Counted from the first letter of the stretch, positions 7,623-17,047 are shown. The stretch is 53,076 nt of DNA from Acetobacteraceae bacterium (GCA_022842185.1 JALHQB010000031.1:1-53076); one strand, 5' to 3'. The notes: generated by a model from the sequence alone, not told the origin. A program made the numbers and translations.

Positions 7623-8672
7623 ATGAGACTGTTCCGCCCTTGCGCCGCCCTGGTGGCGCTCACCGCCGCCTGGGCCGCGCCGGCCATCGCCCAGGCGCCG
7701 ACGTCGCTGCGCGTGGCCGGCCATTTCAGCGCCAATACCCACCACATCGCGGCGGAACGCCCGTTCTTCGAAGGGCTGCCCGCGACGCTGGGGATGCAGA
7801 TGCAGGTGTCCTACAGCCCGATGGACCAGGTGGGCGTGCAGGCGGCCGATGCGCTGCGCCTGCTGCGGTCCGGCGCCTTCGACATGATGTCGGTGACGAT
7901 CGGCAATGTCGCGCGGGACGAACCCTTCTTCGACGGGCTGGACCTGATCGGCGTCAGCACCACGCTCGATGAACTGCGCCAGGCGGTGAATGCCGGCCGC
8001 GAATCCTTCGACCAGCGGCTGCAATCGCGCTTCGGGGCGAAGGTGATGACGCTGTGGCCGTTCGGCCCGCAGATGTTCTTCTGCAACGCCCCCGTCAGTT
8101 CCGTGGCCGACCTGCGGGGCCTGAAGATCCGGTCCTACACGCCATCCATGTCGGCACTGGTCACCGCCCTGGGCGGCACGCCGGTCGCTCTGCAATTCAG
8201 CGAGGTCTATCCCGCCCTGCAGCGCGGCGTGGCGACCTGCGGCATCACCTCCCCCACCTCGGCGCATGTGGCGAATTGGGCGGAGGTGACGACCCATATC
8301 CTGCCGCTGAGCCTCGCCGGCGGGGTGCAGGGGCATTTCATGTCGCTGGCGACCTGGCGGCGCTTCACGCCGGAGCAGCAGGCGGCGCTGACCCGCGCCT
8401 TCCAGGGGATCGAGGAGCAGTTCTGGGAGCTGGCGCGGGTGAACAACCAGGTCGCGCTGAACTGCATGAGCGGCAGCCCGGACTGCCAGACGACGCCGCG
8501 CGGGACCATGACCATCGCGACGGTGTCCGCGGCCGACCAGGCCAGGCTGCGGGAGATCGTGCCGCAGGCGATCCTTCCGGGCTTCCGCGACACCTGCAAC
8601 CGGGTGTGGAACCAGTGCTCGGGCATCTGGAACCAGACGGTCGGTGCCGCGCGGGGCTACGCCATTCCGTGA
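7623..8672 (+). CDS. TRAP transporter solute-binding protein (DctP family)
   Basis: The 349-residue product carries a Sec signal peptide (MRLFRPCAALVALTAAWAAPAIAQ) and the DctP fold: FGPQMFFCNAPVSSVADLRGLKIR contains the conserved Arg that binds the substrate carboxylate, and the following segment GGTPVALQFSEVYPALQRGV is the family signature. It would capture an organic acid in the periplasm and deliver it to the DctQM membrane subunits. The C-terminus has several Cys residues (DTCNRVWNQCSGIW) that may form a disulfide. The matching permease genes lie immediately downstream but on the opposite strand, an uncommon arrangement. Confidence 0.9.
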   Translation: MRLFRPCAALVALTAAWAAPAIAQAPTSLRVAGHFSANTHHIAAERPFFEGLPATLGMQMQVSYSPMDQVGVQAADALRLLRSGAFDMMSVTIGNVARDEPFFDGLDLIGVSTTLDELRQAVNAGRESFDQRLQSRFGAKVMTLWPFGPQMFFCNAPVSSVADLRGLKIRSYTPSMSALVTALGGTPVALQFSEVYPALQRGVATCGITSPTSAHVANWAEVTTHILPLSLAGGVQGHFMSLATWRRFTPEQQAALTRAFQGIEEQFWELARVNNQVALNCMSGSPDCQTTPRGTMTIATVSAADQARLREIVPQAILPGFRDTCNRVWNQCSGIWNQTVGAARGYAIP

Positions 8673-8678
8673 ACGGCG

Positions 8679-8706
8679 CGGCCCGCCGGGTGAATCCGGC
8701 GGGCCG
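8679..8706. terminator. Perfect 11-bp hairpin between convergent TRAP genes
   Basis: CGGCCCGCCGG (8679-8689) and CCGGCGGGCCG (8696-8706) pair perfectly around a 6-base loop. It sits between the dctP-like stop (8672) and the dctM-like stop (8731) and can act on both strands. It has no clear T-tract. Confidence 0.6.
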
Positions 8707-8730
8707 TTGCCTGCTGACCAGTCAATCTGC

Positions 8731-10041
8731 TCAATCGAACGCCAATCCCGGCAGCCACAGCGCGATCCCCGGCGCATACATCAACAGGACCGTCAGGGCG
8801 AACATCATCGCCAGGAACGGCAGAGACCCCGTGATGACGTCGGTCACGCTGCCCCTGCCCCGCACGCCCTGCACGACATACAGGTTCATCCCCACCGGCG
8901 GGGTGATCAGCGCCATCTCGCACATGATCACCAGGAAGATGCCGAAGAAGACCGGATCGATCCCGAGTGCGGTGACGATGGGGAAGACCACCGGGATGGT
9001 GCCCACCATCATCGACAGGGTCTCCAGGAAGCAGCCCAGGATCAGATAGAACACCAGCAGGATCCACAGGATCATGATGGGTGACGCATCGAGCGAGACG
9101 ACGAAGCGCGACAGCGCCTGCGGCACGCCCAGGATGCCCAGCACGAAGTTCAGGTAGAAGGCCGCCGCCACGATCAGCACGATCATCGCCGTGATCGTCA
9201 TGGTCGAGATGAAGCAGTCATGCAGCATGCGGATCGAGAACCGCCCATACAGCGTGGACAGGATGAAGGCCGCCACCACGCCCACCGCCGCGGATTCCGT
9301 GGGCGTCGCCCAGCCGGCATAGATGCTGCCCATCACCACCACGAAGATGCCGACCGGCGGGCCGAGGCCGGCCAGCAGGCGGATGCGCTCGGCCATCGGC
9401 AGGCGGGGTTCGGGTGTGCCGGCCAGTTTCGGCCTCCACAGGCAGATCGCCAGCACGACCCCCATGAACAGCAGCGTCAGCAGCAGCCCCGGCACCACCC
9501 CCGCGGCATACAGCCGCCCGACCGAGGTGTTGGTCATCGCGCCATAGATGATCATGTTGACCGATGGCGGGATCAGGATGCCCAGCGTGGACCCGGCCGC
9601 GATAGACCCCAGAACCAGGCGCTCATCATAGGCCCGTTCGCGGAAGGTGGGCAGCGCGACGGTGCCGATCGTCGCCGCGGTGGCGACCGATGACCCCGAG
9701 ACGGCGGCGAACATCGCGCTGGCGCCGATGTTCGAATGCAGCAGCCCGCCGGGGAACACGCCGAGCCAGGCGGCCATCGCGCGGTACATCCGGTCCGTCG
9801 CACCGCCGCGCACGAGCAATTCGCCCAGCAGCACGAACAGCGGCACCGCGAGCAGGACGAAGCTTTCGGTGGCGCCCCAGATCTGGGTACCGACCGCCGC
9901 GACGATTGGCGCGCCGAGATAGACCCCCCCGCCGATCACGCCGAGCAGCAGGATGGTCGTCGCGACATGCAGCCCCAGGGCGAGCATGCCGAGCATGAGA
10001 AGGAACCCGATGCCCGCATCGGCAAGGCCGAAGCCGCTCAC
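8731..10041 (-). CDS. TRAP transporter large permease (DctM family)
   Basis: The 436-residue product is almost entirely hydrophobic, with about 12 predicted membrane segments, and matches DctM, the sodium-driven translocation subunit. Recognisable stretches are ALPTFRERAYDERLVLGSIAAGSTLGILIPPS (the conserved SxAxGxxLGxLIPPS type motif, here GSIAAGSTLGILIPPS) and the C-terminal CEMALITPPVGMNLYVVQ. The start is taken as GTG 10041, which overlaps the stop of the small permease by four bases (GTGA) and begins just before the first membrane helix. A longer in-frame reading would run through dctQ. It is coupled to the dctQ-like gene. Confidence 0.92.
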   Translation of the reverse strand: MSGFGLADAGIGFLLMLGMLALGLHVATTILLLGVIGGGVYLGAPIVAAVGTQIWGATESFVLLAVPLFVLLGELLVRGGATDRMYRAMAAWLGVFPGGLLHSNIGASAMFAAVSGSSVATAATIGTVALPTFRERAYDERLVLGSIAAGSTLGILIPPSVNMIIYGAMTNTSVGRLYAAGVVPGLLLTLLFMGVVLAICLWRPKLAGTPEPRLPMAERIRLLAGLGPPVGIFVVVMGSIYAGWATPTESAAVGVVAAFILSTLYGRFSIRMLHDCFISTMTITAMIVLIVAAAFYLNFVLGILGVPQALSRFVVSLDASPIMILWILLVFYLILGCFLETLSMMVGTIPVVFPIVTALGIDPVFFGIFLVIMCEMALITPPVGMNLYVVQGVRGRGSVTDVITGSLPFLAMMFALTVLLMYAPGIALWLPGLAFD

Positions 10042-10637
10042 GGCCGCACCTGCGTCGCTTCGAGGCTTTCCTCGATCTCCTCGGCGATAGTCGGCGGGCC
10101 GTACAGCGCGTTGAACCGCGCGGGGTTGCGCAGCAGAATCACCACGGCCTGCACCGCCAATGCGATGGCAATGCCCGCGAACAACCCCAGGCCCAGCACC
10201 CACAGCCCCTGCGGAATCCACAGCGGAATCTGGAGCGGGGAATTGGAGACGGCCATGAATTCGAGGCTTTCATCCAGCACCGACCAGCCGCGTTCGAACA
10301 GGAACACCGCGACCCCGGCGATGACCAGCGCGGCGAGCAGGTTCAGCGCCGCGGCGGGGATGCGCGGCAGCGCCTGGATCAGCAATTCGATGCGGGTGTG
10401 CCGCCGCGTCAGCAGCGTTTGCGCGAAGCCAAAGGCGGACATCACCGCCAGGGTATAGCCGCCGATCTCATCGGTGCCCTGGAGCGACAGGCCGAAGCGC
10501 GCCCGGCCGATGATGTCCACCACCACCAGGAAGCAATATCCGAGCAACCACCACCCACACATGATCGACGCGACGCGGACCACCGGCCCGGCGACGCGCG
10601 TGACGGGGTCGATTGCCCCGCCGCCACTGTCTTGCAT
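10038..10637 (-). CDS. TRAP transporter small permease (DctQ family)
   Basis: The 199-residue product has the four membrane helices typical of DctQ, with the signature region LQGTDEIGGYTLAVMSAFGFAQTLLTRRHTRIELL after helix 2 (family pattern E-x-x-x-Y, R-x-H-I-R-V). It partners DctM to form the membrane part of a TRAP transporter. Translation of dctM is coupled to it by the GTGA overlap. The C-terminal cytosolic tail EEIEESLEATQVRP is a little longer than usual. The start at ATG 10637 follows a GGGGACA sequence. Confidence 0.9.
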   Translation of the reverse strand: MQDSGGGAIDPVTRVAGPVVRVASIMCGWWLLGYCFLVVVDIIGRARFGLSLQGTDEIGGYTLAVMSAFGFAQTLLTRRHTRIELLIQALPRIPAAALNLLAALVIAGVAVFLFERGWSVLDESLEFMAVSNSPLQIPLWIPQGLWVLGLGLFAGIAIALAVQAVVILLRNPARFNALYGPPTIAEEIEESLEATQVRP

Positions 10638-10739
10638 TCACTGTCCCCTGGCTGTCATTGGCCGGGCACGACATCGGTCATGCGCCGCGACGCGGCGTCG
10701 CAAGAAGGGTGCCATGGCCGGCGCGCGGCGCGGCGGCGT

Positions 10740-12092
10740 TCAGGCCAGCCCGGTCGGTTCGTCGGGCTCGCGTTTCCGCCGGATTCCGGCCTGGGCGAGC
10801 GTGCGGTCCAACAACTGGCTGTAGATCGGCTGCCCGCCGGCCCATTGCGCGACCAGATCCGCCGCGACGCAGGTGACCAGCAGCGGCACGACCAGCGCAT
10901 AGGACCCGGTGAGTTCCATCGCCAGCGCCACGCCGACGATCGGCGCCCGGACCGAGGCTGTGAACAAGCCGCCCATCGCCGCGACGGCGAAGGCGAGCGG
11001 CACGACGCCGGCATCCGGCAGCAGCAGCCGCGCCGCTTCCCCGAAGCCGAGGCCGATGCACACCGCGAGGGTGAGGATCGGCGCGAAGATCCCACCCGGC
11101 ACGCCCGACGAATAACATGCGACCGTGGTGACGAAGCGCACCGCCGCGAGGACCAGCAGGACGGACAGCCCCGGCTGCGCAGCGGCAAAGCCGAGGATCA
11201 CCCCCTCCCCGCCTGTCACCGTATCGGGCAGCAGGATCACCAGGGCACCGGTGACCAGCCCGACCGCCGCCGGCCAGGCATAGGGCAGGTGCCGATGGCA
11301 GCGCGCAGCGAAGTCCGTCATGCGCATGATCGCGCCGTTGAGCATCATGCCCATCACGCCGAGCACGGCGCCGAGCAGCAGGAAGGCCGGCAGCAAATGC
11401 AGCGCAGCGCTTTCGACCGGCAGCGGCAGGGCCGGGCCGGTGCCGACGATGGCCTGCGTCATGATGGTCGCGGCAACGGCCGCGCAGCCGACGCCGAGAT
11501 AGGTGCGGAAGGTGTAGGGGAATTCCCGGTGGGTTTCCTCGACGATGAACAGCACGGCGGCGAGCGGCGCGTTGAAGGCGCAGGCCAGCCCCGCGGCGGC
11601 ACCGGCCGCGAGAAGGCCGCGCCGTTCGAGTTCCGTCGTGCGGAAGGTCTCCGATACCGCGGCGGCGGCGGATGCGCCGATGTGGATCGTCGGTCCCTCC
11701 CGACCCAGCACCAGGCCCGATGAGATGGCGGTCACGCCGGCGACGAACTTCACCGGCAGCACGCGGCGCCAGCGCACCGGGCGCAGGCCTTCCATCGCGC
11801 CTTCGATCTCCTGCACGCCGCTGCCGCCGGCTTCCGGGGCGAAGCGTCGCACCAGGAAGACGGACAGCACGGTGCACACCATGGTGACGCCCGCCGCGGC
11901 CGCCACCAGCGGCCAGCCCCCGAGGCCGGTGCCCGCCAGCCAGCGCGGCCATTGGACCAGGTGGTTGATGGCCAGGTGGAACAGCGCCCCAAGCAGCCCC
12001 GCGCAGGCGCCGGCGAGGGTGGCGAGGACGATGTAGCGCGCTTCACCCCGCGCATCGCCGAGGCGGCCCTGGGCCAGGAGTTCGTCGTCCAT
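10740..12092 (-). CDS. ClC-family chloride/proton antiporter
   Basis: The 450-residue inner-membrane protein has all three ClC anion-selectivity signatures: GSGVQEIEG (residues 90-98), GREGPTIHIG (130-139, with gating Glu132) and GVPGGIFAPIL. The internal proton glutamate is also present (Glu186 in FIVEETHREF, equivalent to Glu203 of E. coli ClcA), which indicates a proton-coupled exchanger rather than a channel. A Tyr near the C-terminus (QPIYSQLL) fits the central anion-coordinating Tyr. There are no CBS domains, as in ClcA-type proteins. ATG 12092 is preferred over TTG 12095. The gene stands alone between argC and the TRAP permease genes. Confidence 0.95.
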   Translation of the reverse strand: MDDELLAQGRLGDARGEARYIVLATLAGACAGLLGALFHLAINHLVQWPRWLAGTGLGGWPLVAAAAGVTMVCTVLSVFLVRRFAPEAGGSGVQEIEGAMEGLRPVRWRRVLPVKFVAGVTAISSGLVLGREGPTIHIGASAAAAVSETFRTTELERRGLLAAGAAAGLACAFNAPLAAVLFIVEETHREFPYTFRTYLGVGCAAVAATIMTQAIVGTGPALPLPVESAALHLLPAFLLLGAVLGVMGMMLNGAIMRMTDFAARCHRHLPYAWPAAVGLVTGALVILLPDTVTGGEGVILGFAAAQPGLSVLLVLAAVRFVTTVACYSSGVPGGIFAPILTLAVCIGLGFGEAARLLLPDAGVVPLAFAVAAMGGLFTASVRAPIVGVALAMELTGSYALVVPLLVTCVAADLVAQWAGGQPIYSQLLDRTLAQAGIRRKREPDEPTGLA

Positions 12093-12166
12093 CAAGGTCG
12101 TTGCCGTGCCTCGGTCGCCTGCGCCGCACCGTGCGGCTGGGCCTTCGTCGCATGCCTTGATGGCCG

Positions 12167-12197
12167 GGACCGGCCGCCGCGCACTGGTGGCCGGTCC
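12167..12197. terminator. Perfect 9-bp hairpin after argC
   Basis: GGACCGGCC (12167-12175) pairs with GGCCGGTCC (12189-12197) in the 168-base gap between argC and the ClC gene, both leftward. It would end or protect the argC message. No T-tract was seen. Confidence 0.45.
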
Positions 12198-12260
12198 TCG
12201 GATGGTCGTGCATGGCGCCGCCGGCCCAGGGCGAGGCCCCGGGCCGGCAGCACGCTGATG

Positions 12261-13226
12261 CTACTCGGCGGCGGCGGGGCGCGCCACCGGCAGGTCGGCA
12301 TTCACCGGGATGCCCAGCATCAGGCCGAGGTTCTGCACGGCAGCCCCCGACGCGCCCTTCCCGAGATTGTCGTACCGCGCGACCAGCACCGCCTGGCCGA
12401 GCGACGCATCGCCATGGACGCGGATCTCGAGCCCATTGGTGTTGTTCAGCGCCTGCGGCTCGATCTTGCCGCCGGCCTCGGCGGGGACGACGCGGACGTA
12501 GTCGCTGCCGGCGTAGCGCGCGGCGAGCAGCGCCTCGATCTCCGCCGGTGTGACCGGCTTCAGCAGGGTGTCGAGGTGCAGCGGGATGGCATCGACCATG
12601 CCCTGCGCGTAATCGGCCACGGCGGGGATGAAGATCGGCCGGCGCGTCAGCAGGGAGTATTTCTGCAGTTCCGGCACGTGCTTGTGCTTCAGGCCGAGGC
12701 CATACATCTCGAAATCCGGCGCGGTGCGGGCTTCATAGGCCGCGACCATCGCCTTGCCGCCGCCGGTATAACCGGACACGGCATTGACCGTGACCGGGTG
12801 ATCGGCCGCCATGATGCCGGCTTCGACCAGCGGGCGCAGCATCAGGATGGCGCCGGTGGGATAGCAGCCGGGGTTCGACACATTCTGCGCGGCGGCGATC
12901 ACGCCCGGCTGGTCCGGCGTCAGTTCCGCCAGGCCATAGGCCCAGGCCGGATCGACGCGGAAGGCGGTGGAGGCATCGAGCAGCTTGGGGGCCTTGGCGC
13001 CCAGGGACGCGGCCATCGCAGCACTTTCCTTCGCCGCGTCGTCGGGCAGGCAGAGGATGACGAGGTCCACTTCCTCCATCATCTCGCGCCGCGCCCCGGG
13101 GTCCTTTCGGCGGTCGGGCGCGATCGAACGCAGGGCGACATGCGGGTTCGCCGCCAGCCGCTCGCGGATCTGCAGGCCGGTCGTGCCGGCCTCGCCGTCG
13201 ATGAACACCGTGGGGGTCTTGGCCAT
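12261..13226 (-). CDS. argC: N-acetyl-gamma-glutamyl-phosphate reductase (short, type 2 ArgC)
   Basis: This enzyme makes N-acetylglutamate 5-semialdehyde in arginine synthesis, using NADPH in the cytosol. The 321-residue length matches the shorter type 2 ArgC, which starts directly with the Rossmann strand ([17 protein letters not shown]). The catalytic Cys121 is in [12 protein letters not shown] and the active-site His in GLKHKHVPE. The stretch [14 protein letters not shown] is also characteristic. ATG 13226 has a strong GGAGGT eight bases upstream, so the upstream in-frame extension is rejected. It follows the rplM-rpsI operon after a hairpin, an arrangement also seen in other alphaproteobacteria. 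Confidence 0.96.
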   Translation of the reverse strand: MAKTPTVFIDGEAGTTGLQIRERLAANPHVALRSIAPDRRKDPGARREMMEEVDLVILCLPDDAAKESAAMAASLGAKAPKLLDASTAFRVDPAWAYGLAELTPDQPGVIAAAQNVSNPGCYPTGAILMLRPLVEAGIMAADHPVTVNAVSGYTGGGKAMVAAYEARTAPDFEMYGLGLKHKHVPELQKYSLLTRRPIFIPAVADYAQGMVDAIPLHLDTLLKPVTPAEIEALLAARYAGSDYVRVVPAEAGGKIEPQALNNTNGLEIRVHGDASLGQAVLVARYDNLGKGASGAAVQNLGLMLGIPVNADLPVARPAAAE

Positions 13227-13284
13227 GGGAATGGACCTCCGTTGCGAAAGTAGTGTGACGTGGTTTCGGGCCAGAAAAGCAATA

Positions 13285-13310
13285 GGGGCGGATCCCTGCG
13301 GATCCACCCC
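13285..13310 (-). terminator. Terminator of rplM-rpsI operon
   Basis: GGGGcGGATCC and GGATCCaCCCC form an 11-base stem with one mismatch and a CTGC loop. On the minus strand it is followed by TATTGCTTTTC, a modest T-rich run, consistent with an intrinsic terminator after rpsI. Confidence 0.6.
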
Positions 13311-13366
13311 CTTTTGCATGACAGTCCTGCGACGAAGGACCGGCGCTGCGCGCCGATCCGCCGGCG

Positions 13367-13852
13367 TCAGCGCTTGGAGAACTGGAAGGAACGTCGGGCC
13401 TTGGCCTTGCCATACTTCTTGCGTTCCACGACGCGCGGGTCGCGCGTCAGGAAGCCGGCCTTCTTCAGGATGGCGCGCAACTCCGGCTCATAGTTGGTCA
13501 GCGCACGGGAAATGCCGTGGCGCACCGCGCCGGCCTGGCCCGACAGACCACCGCCGACGACCGTGCAGTTCACGTCGAACTGCTGGTAGCGATCGGCCAC
13601 CAGGAAGGGCTGGGTGATCAGCATGCGCAGCACGGGGCGGGCGAAATACCGCGCGGCCGGCTTGTCGTTGATCAGGATCTGGCCCTTGCCGGGCTTCACC
13701 CACACGCGGGCCACGGCATCCTTGCGGCGGCCGGTGGCATAGGCACGGCCCTGCGCGTCGCGCTTCGGTTCACGGGTGATCGCGGCCTCAGGCGCCGCCG
13801 GGGTACCGGCAACGATGTCCTTGAGGTCCGCGAGGGTACGGGTCTCGCTCAT
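13367..13852 (-). CDS. rpsI: Ribosomal protein S9
   Basis: The 161-residue product is 30S subunit protein S9, whose C-terminal tail reaches the P-site tRNA. Family marks are [21 protein letters not shown] and the invariant tail [11 protein letters not shown]. As in other alphaproteobacteria it carries a 30-40 residue N-terminal extension ([15 protein letters not shown]). ATG 13852 is chosen over the TTG at 13864, which would overlap rplM. It follows rplM with only four bases between, with a GAGG just before the start, so the two are co-transcribed and probably translationally linked. Confidence 0.98.
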   Translation of the reverse strand: MSETRTLADLKDIVAGTPAAPEAAITREPKRDAQGRAYATGRRKDAVARVWVKPGKGQILINDKPAARYFARPVLRMLITQPFLVADRYQQFDVNCTVVGGGLSGQAGAVRHGISRALTNYEPELRAILKKAGFLTRDPRVVERKKYGKAKARRSFQFSKR

Positions 13853-13856
13853 GACC

Positions 13857-14342
13857 TCAGGCAACCTTCTTCACGAGGACGGAATTCTTGCGGTTCAGCG
13901 CAGCGATGTCGATCTTGGTCGGCTGCTGGCCGGCGTGGGGGTGCTCGGTGCCGGCATAGACGTGCAGGCTGCGCATCTGCTCGCGGCCCAGGGGGCCACG
14001 GGTGATCATGCGCTCGACCGCCTTTTCGATGACCCGCTCAGGGTACTTGCTTTCAAGGCGCTCACGCACGGTGCGTTCCTTGATGCCGCCGGCATAGCCG
14101 GTGTGCCAGTAGAACACCTTCTGCTCGGCCTTCGCACCGGTCACGCGGATCTTCTCCGCGTTGATGATGACGACATGGTCGCCGCAATCGACATGCGGTG
14201 TGAATTGCGGCTTGTTCTTGCCGCGCAGATGATTGGCCACCAGCGTCGCGAGGCGACCGAGCACGAGCCCGTCCGCATCGATCAGCAACCAGGCCTTTTT
14301 CACATCCGCCGGCTTTTGCGAAATTGTCTGTCGCGTGAGCAT
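13857..14342 (-). CDS. rplM: Ribosomal protein L13
   Basis: The 161-residue product is 50S subunit protein L13, an early assembly protein. Diagnostic segments are [54 protein letters not shown] and [21 protein letters not shown]. Length is slightly above the 140-150 of most bacteria because of a short C-terminal tail. It forms the standard rplM-rpsI operon and diverges from a sensor kinase gene across 260 bases. Confidence 0.98.
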   Translation of the reverse strand: MLTRQTISQKPADVKKAWLLIDADGLVLGRLATLVANHLRGKNKPQFTPHVDCGDHVVIINAEKIRVTGAKAEQKVFYWHTGYAGGIKERTVRERLESKYPERVIEKAVERMITRGPLGREQMRSLHVYAGTEHPHAGQQPTKIDIAALNRKNSVLVKKVA

Positions 14343-14602
14343 CGGTTTTCCAGGAATCCAACAAATGAACTGGCGCGGCTTATCGCGGCCGAAGCCCGCT
14401 AAGTCAAGCGAAAGCTGGGGCTGGCGCCTGCGGTATCATATTACCGCAGAATGCGGGAAACGATCGCAGCCCATCCGGGACATCGCGTTAAATTCAGGGT
14501 GCGCGTGGCTTCGATGCCGTAAAGGGCTGCAACCCGCCCGTGAGCCGGACCTTTAACCCATGTTATTGCCGCGTCGCATCAACCACGTTTCAATGAGCCT
14601 TG
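14343..14602. promoter_or_regulatory. Divergent upstream region of rplM and the sensor kinase, with an inverted repeat
   Basis: This 260-base gap must hold the rplM promoter (leftward) and that of the kinase gene (rightward). A perfect 8-base inverted repeat, CTGCGGTA-tcatat-TACCGCAG, lies at 14428-14449 and is the clearest structure. It could be an operator, or part of the rplM leader where ribosomal protein autoregulation acts. No protein can be assigned from sequence. Confidence 0.4.
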
Positions 14603-16660
14603 ATGTCGCATATCTTAAGTGAGCACGCCGCGGACCTGGACGGGGCGACGGAACGGCGCCTGAGCGCCCTCCAGGATCTCCATATCCTGGATACGGGACC
14701 GGAACTCGTTTTTGACGACATCGTGGCCATCGCCTCGACCGTCTGCGACGCGCCGATCGCGCTGGTCAGCCTGGTCGAGAAGGACAGGCAGTGGTTCAAG
14801 GCCAGGATCGGCCTTGAGGCCAGCCAGACACCCATCGAACACTCGGTCTGCGCCCTGGCGATACGGCAATCCGATGTCTTCGTCATCCCTGACCTGCTGG
14901 CGGACCCGCGCACCGCGCAAAATCCCCTGGTCACCCACGGTCCCAGGATCAGGTTCTATGCCGGCGCCCCAATCTACGCGCCGGACGGAACCGCCATCGG
15001 CACCGTGTGCGTCATTGACGTCGTGCCTCGGCCAGGGGGGGTCAGCCCGGCGCAAGCCACGACGCTGACGCTGCTCGCGCGCCAGGTCATGACCCAGCTT
15101 CTGCTGCGCCGGATGGTCGACCGGGAAGTCGGCCTCGGGGCCTACCGCGCCGCCATGCGGGATGCGGCCGTGGATGCCGCCGGCAGTGACGCGACCGCAC
15201 TCCGGGACCTCCAGGACCGCGAGGTGCGGGCACGGCGCACCCAGGAGGCCGGGCGCATCGGGTCGTTCGAACTCGACATCGCGACCGGGCTGATGGCCGT
15301 GTCGGACGAATTCTGCCGCGTGTTCGGCGTTCCCCTGGCCTCGACCTACCCGGCTTCGTATTTCGAAGCGATTGTCCTGCCCGAGGACAGCTCGGCCCGG
15401 TCCGATGCGGTATCGCGCGCGACCGGCAGCGCCGGCACGGATACCGAATACCGGATCCGTCGCCCCGATGATGGGCGCATCCGCTGGCTGAGCCGGCGAT
15501 CGCAGTTCCTGCGCGATGGCGATGGTCGTCCGATCGCGTTGTTCGGAACGGTCCACGACATCACCGATCGCAAGCTCGCGACGCTGCGCCTGACGAGCCT
15601 TCTGCAACTCGGCGAGGAGGTCCGCGGGGTGAAGGACGGCATCGGCGTGATGGAAGCCGCCGCGCGCCTCACGGGCACGCCGCTCGCCGCGTCGCAGGTG
15701 GGGTATGCGGAGGTCGATGACCGGGCCGACGCCATGGCGGTGCTGGCCGGCTGGCCCACACCTTCCCCACCTGGTTTCGGATGCCATTGGCGGCAGGAGG
15801 ATTTTGCCCAAACCCTGGCGGCGCTACGGCACGGCACGACAGTCGTGGTCAGCGACACGACACAGGACACGGTCGCGTCCCCCGATGCGGGCTATATCGG
15901 GCTGGGCGTGAAGGCCGCGGTGTTCCTGCCGGTCATGCGCGGCAACCGTCTGGCCGGGACCTTCTTCATCCTCAGCGAGCATCCCCGCCCCTGGTCAGGC
16001 GGTGAACTCGCCTTCATGCAAGGCATGCTGGAACGCCTGCAATCCGCCATGCAGCAGTTGGATGCGGAGAAACAACGGGTCGTTCTGACGCAGGAACTCA
16101 GCCATCGCCTGAAGAACTCCCTCGCGACGGTGCAGGCCATCGTGATGAACAGCCTGGCCGATGTGAAGGAACGCGACCTTGTGGACGCGCTCGGCGAACG
16201 GATCGTGGCGCTGGGGACGGCGCATCGGGCGCTGGTCGCGAATGACTGGGCCTCGGCCGGCCTCCTGGGCCTGGTCAATGACCTGTTGTCGAATATCAGC
16301 GTGAAGGACCGCATCGACGTCGTCGGCCCGGACCTCGAGATCGGCGGGCGGGCGGCGCAATCGATGTCCCTCACCCTTCACGAGCTGGCAACGAACGCAT
16401 TGAAATATGGCGCCTTGTCCAAGGCCGGGGGGCGGGTCAAGCTGACGTGGAGCCTCGTCCCATCCGGGACGGAAACCAGTTTCGTGCTGCGGTGGCAGGA
16501 GACTGGCGGCCCGCCGGTCTCGCCCCCCGCACGTGAGGGCTTCGGCCTCACATTAATAAGTATGGGGCTGGTGGGAACTGGTGGCGTCGCCGTGCATTAC
16601 CATCCTACGGGGGTCGAAGCCGTCTTTGAGGCTCGTCTCGATGACATGCAGGAGATGTGA
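14603..16660 (+). CDS. Sensor histidine kinase, GAF-PAS-GAF-HWE/HisKA_2 type
   Basis: The 685-residue product has no membrane segment, so it senses a cytosolic signal. Order: GAF domain (about residues 15-165, with IEHSVCALAIRQSDVFVIPD), PAS domain with its PAC tail (about 210-330, ending FGTVHDITDRK), a second GAF (about 340-480), then a kinase core. The phospho-acceptor box is ELSHRLKNSLATVQAI with His501, and the N-box is LTLHELATNALKYGALS (His593), which together indicate the HWE/HisKA_2 class common in alphaproteobacteria. ATG 14603 is preferred over the adjacent TTG. Six bases separate it from a single-domain response regulator gene, its likely partner. The signal is unknown. Confidence 0.92.
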   Translation: MSHILSEHAADLDGATERRLSALQDLHILDTGPELVFDDIVAIASTVCDAPIALVSLVEKDRQWFKARIGLEASQTPIEHSVCALAIRQSDVFVIPDLLADPRTAQNPLVTHGPRIRFYAGAPIYAPDGTAIGTVCVIDVVPRPGGVSPAQATTLTLLARQVMTQLLLRRMVDREVGLGAYRAAMRDAAVDAAGSDATALRDLQDREVRARRTQEAGRIGSFELDIATGLMAVSDEFCRVFGVPLASTYPASYFEAIVLPEDSSARSDAVSRATGSAGTDTEYRIRRPDDGRIRWLSRRSQFLRDGDGRPIALFGTVHDITDRKLATLRLTSLLQLGEEVRGVKDGIGVMEAAARLTGTPLAASQVGYAEVDDRADAMAVLAGWPTPSPPGFGCHWRQEDFAQTLAALRHGTTVVVSDTTQDTVASPDAGYIGLGVKAAVFLPVMRGNRLAGTFFILSEHPRPWSGGELAFMQGMLERLQSAMQQLDAEKQRVVLTQELSHRLKNSLATVQAIVMNSLADVKERDLVDALGERIVALGTAHRALVANDWASAGLLGLVNDLLSNISVKDRIDVVGPDLEIGGRAAQSMSLTLHELATNALKYGALSKAGGRVKLTWSLVPSGTETSFVLRWQETGGPPVSPPAREGFGLTLISMGLVGTGGVAVHYHPTGVEAVFEARLDDMQEM

Positions 16661-16666
16661 CGAACC

Positions 16667-17047
16667 ATGCAGGCGGGCAACGGCGAACCCAAGCCCAGAG
16701 TAGTCCTGGTGGTCGAGGACGATCCAATCCAGCGCATGATGGCCGCGCGCCTGGTCCAGCGGATGGACTGCGAGGCCCTGGTTGCATGCGATGCTGCCCA
16801 GGCGATCGCCATCCTGGAGCGGCGGCCCGATGTCTCCGTGGTGTTCACGGATATCAACCTGGCGACGGGATGGGATGGCCTCCGGCTTGCAAACTATGTC
16901 AGAGGCCGCTGGCCGCCGATCGCCTTCATTGTCATTTCCGGGCACGCGCAGCCGGACGAGTCCGAACTGCCGGCAGGCAGCACCTTCTTCGCCAAGCCGT
17001 ACAGCACGGGCCAGGTGACGGCGACGCTCAACAGGTTGCTTGCATAG
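16667..17047 (+). CDS. Single-domain response regulator
   Basis: The 126-residue product is a lone receiver domain. Acidic pocket residues Asp18-Asp19 (VVEDDP), phospho-acceptor Asp62 (VVFTDINLA) and Lys110 (FFAKPYS) are all visible. There is no DNA-binding output domain, so it would act by protein contact or as a phosphate sink or relay. Its gene is six bases downstream of the HWE kinase gene and is almost certainly co-transcribed with it. This kinase-plus-receiver pair resembles the Sma0113-type or FixJ-like single receivers of alphaproteobacteria, but the output is not evident here. Confidence 0.92.
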   Translation: MQAGNGEPKPRVVLVVEDDPIQRMMAARLVQRMDCEALVACDAAQAIAILERRPDVSVVFTDINLATGWDGLRLANYVRGRWPPIAFIVISGHAQPDESELPAGSTFFAKPYSTGQVTATLNRLLA

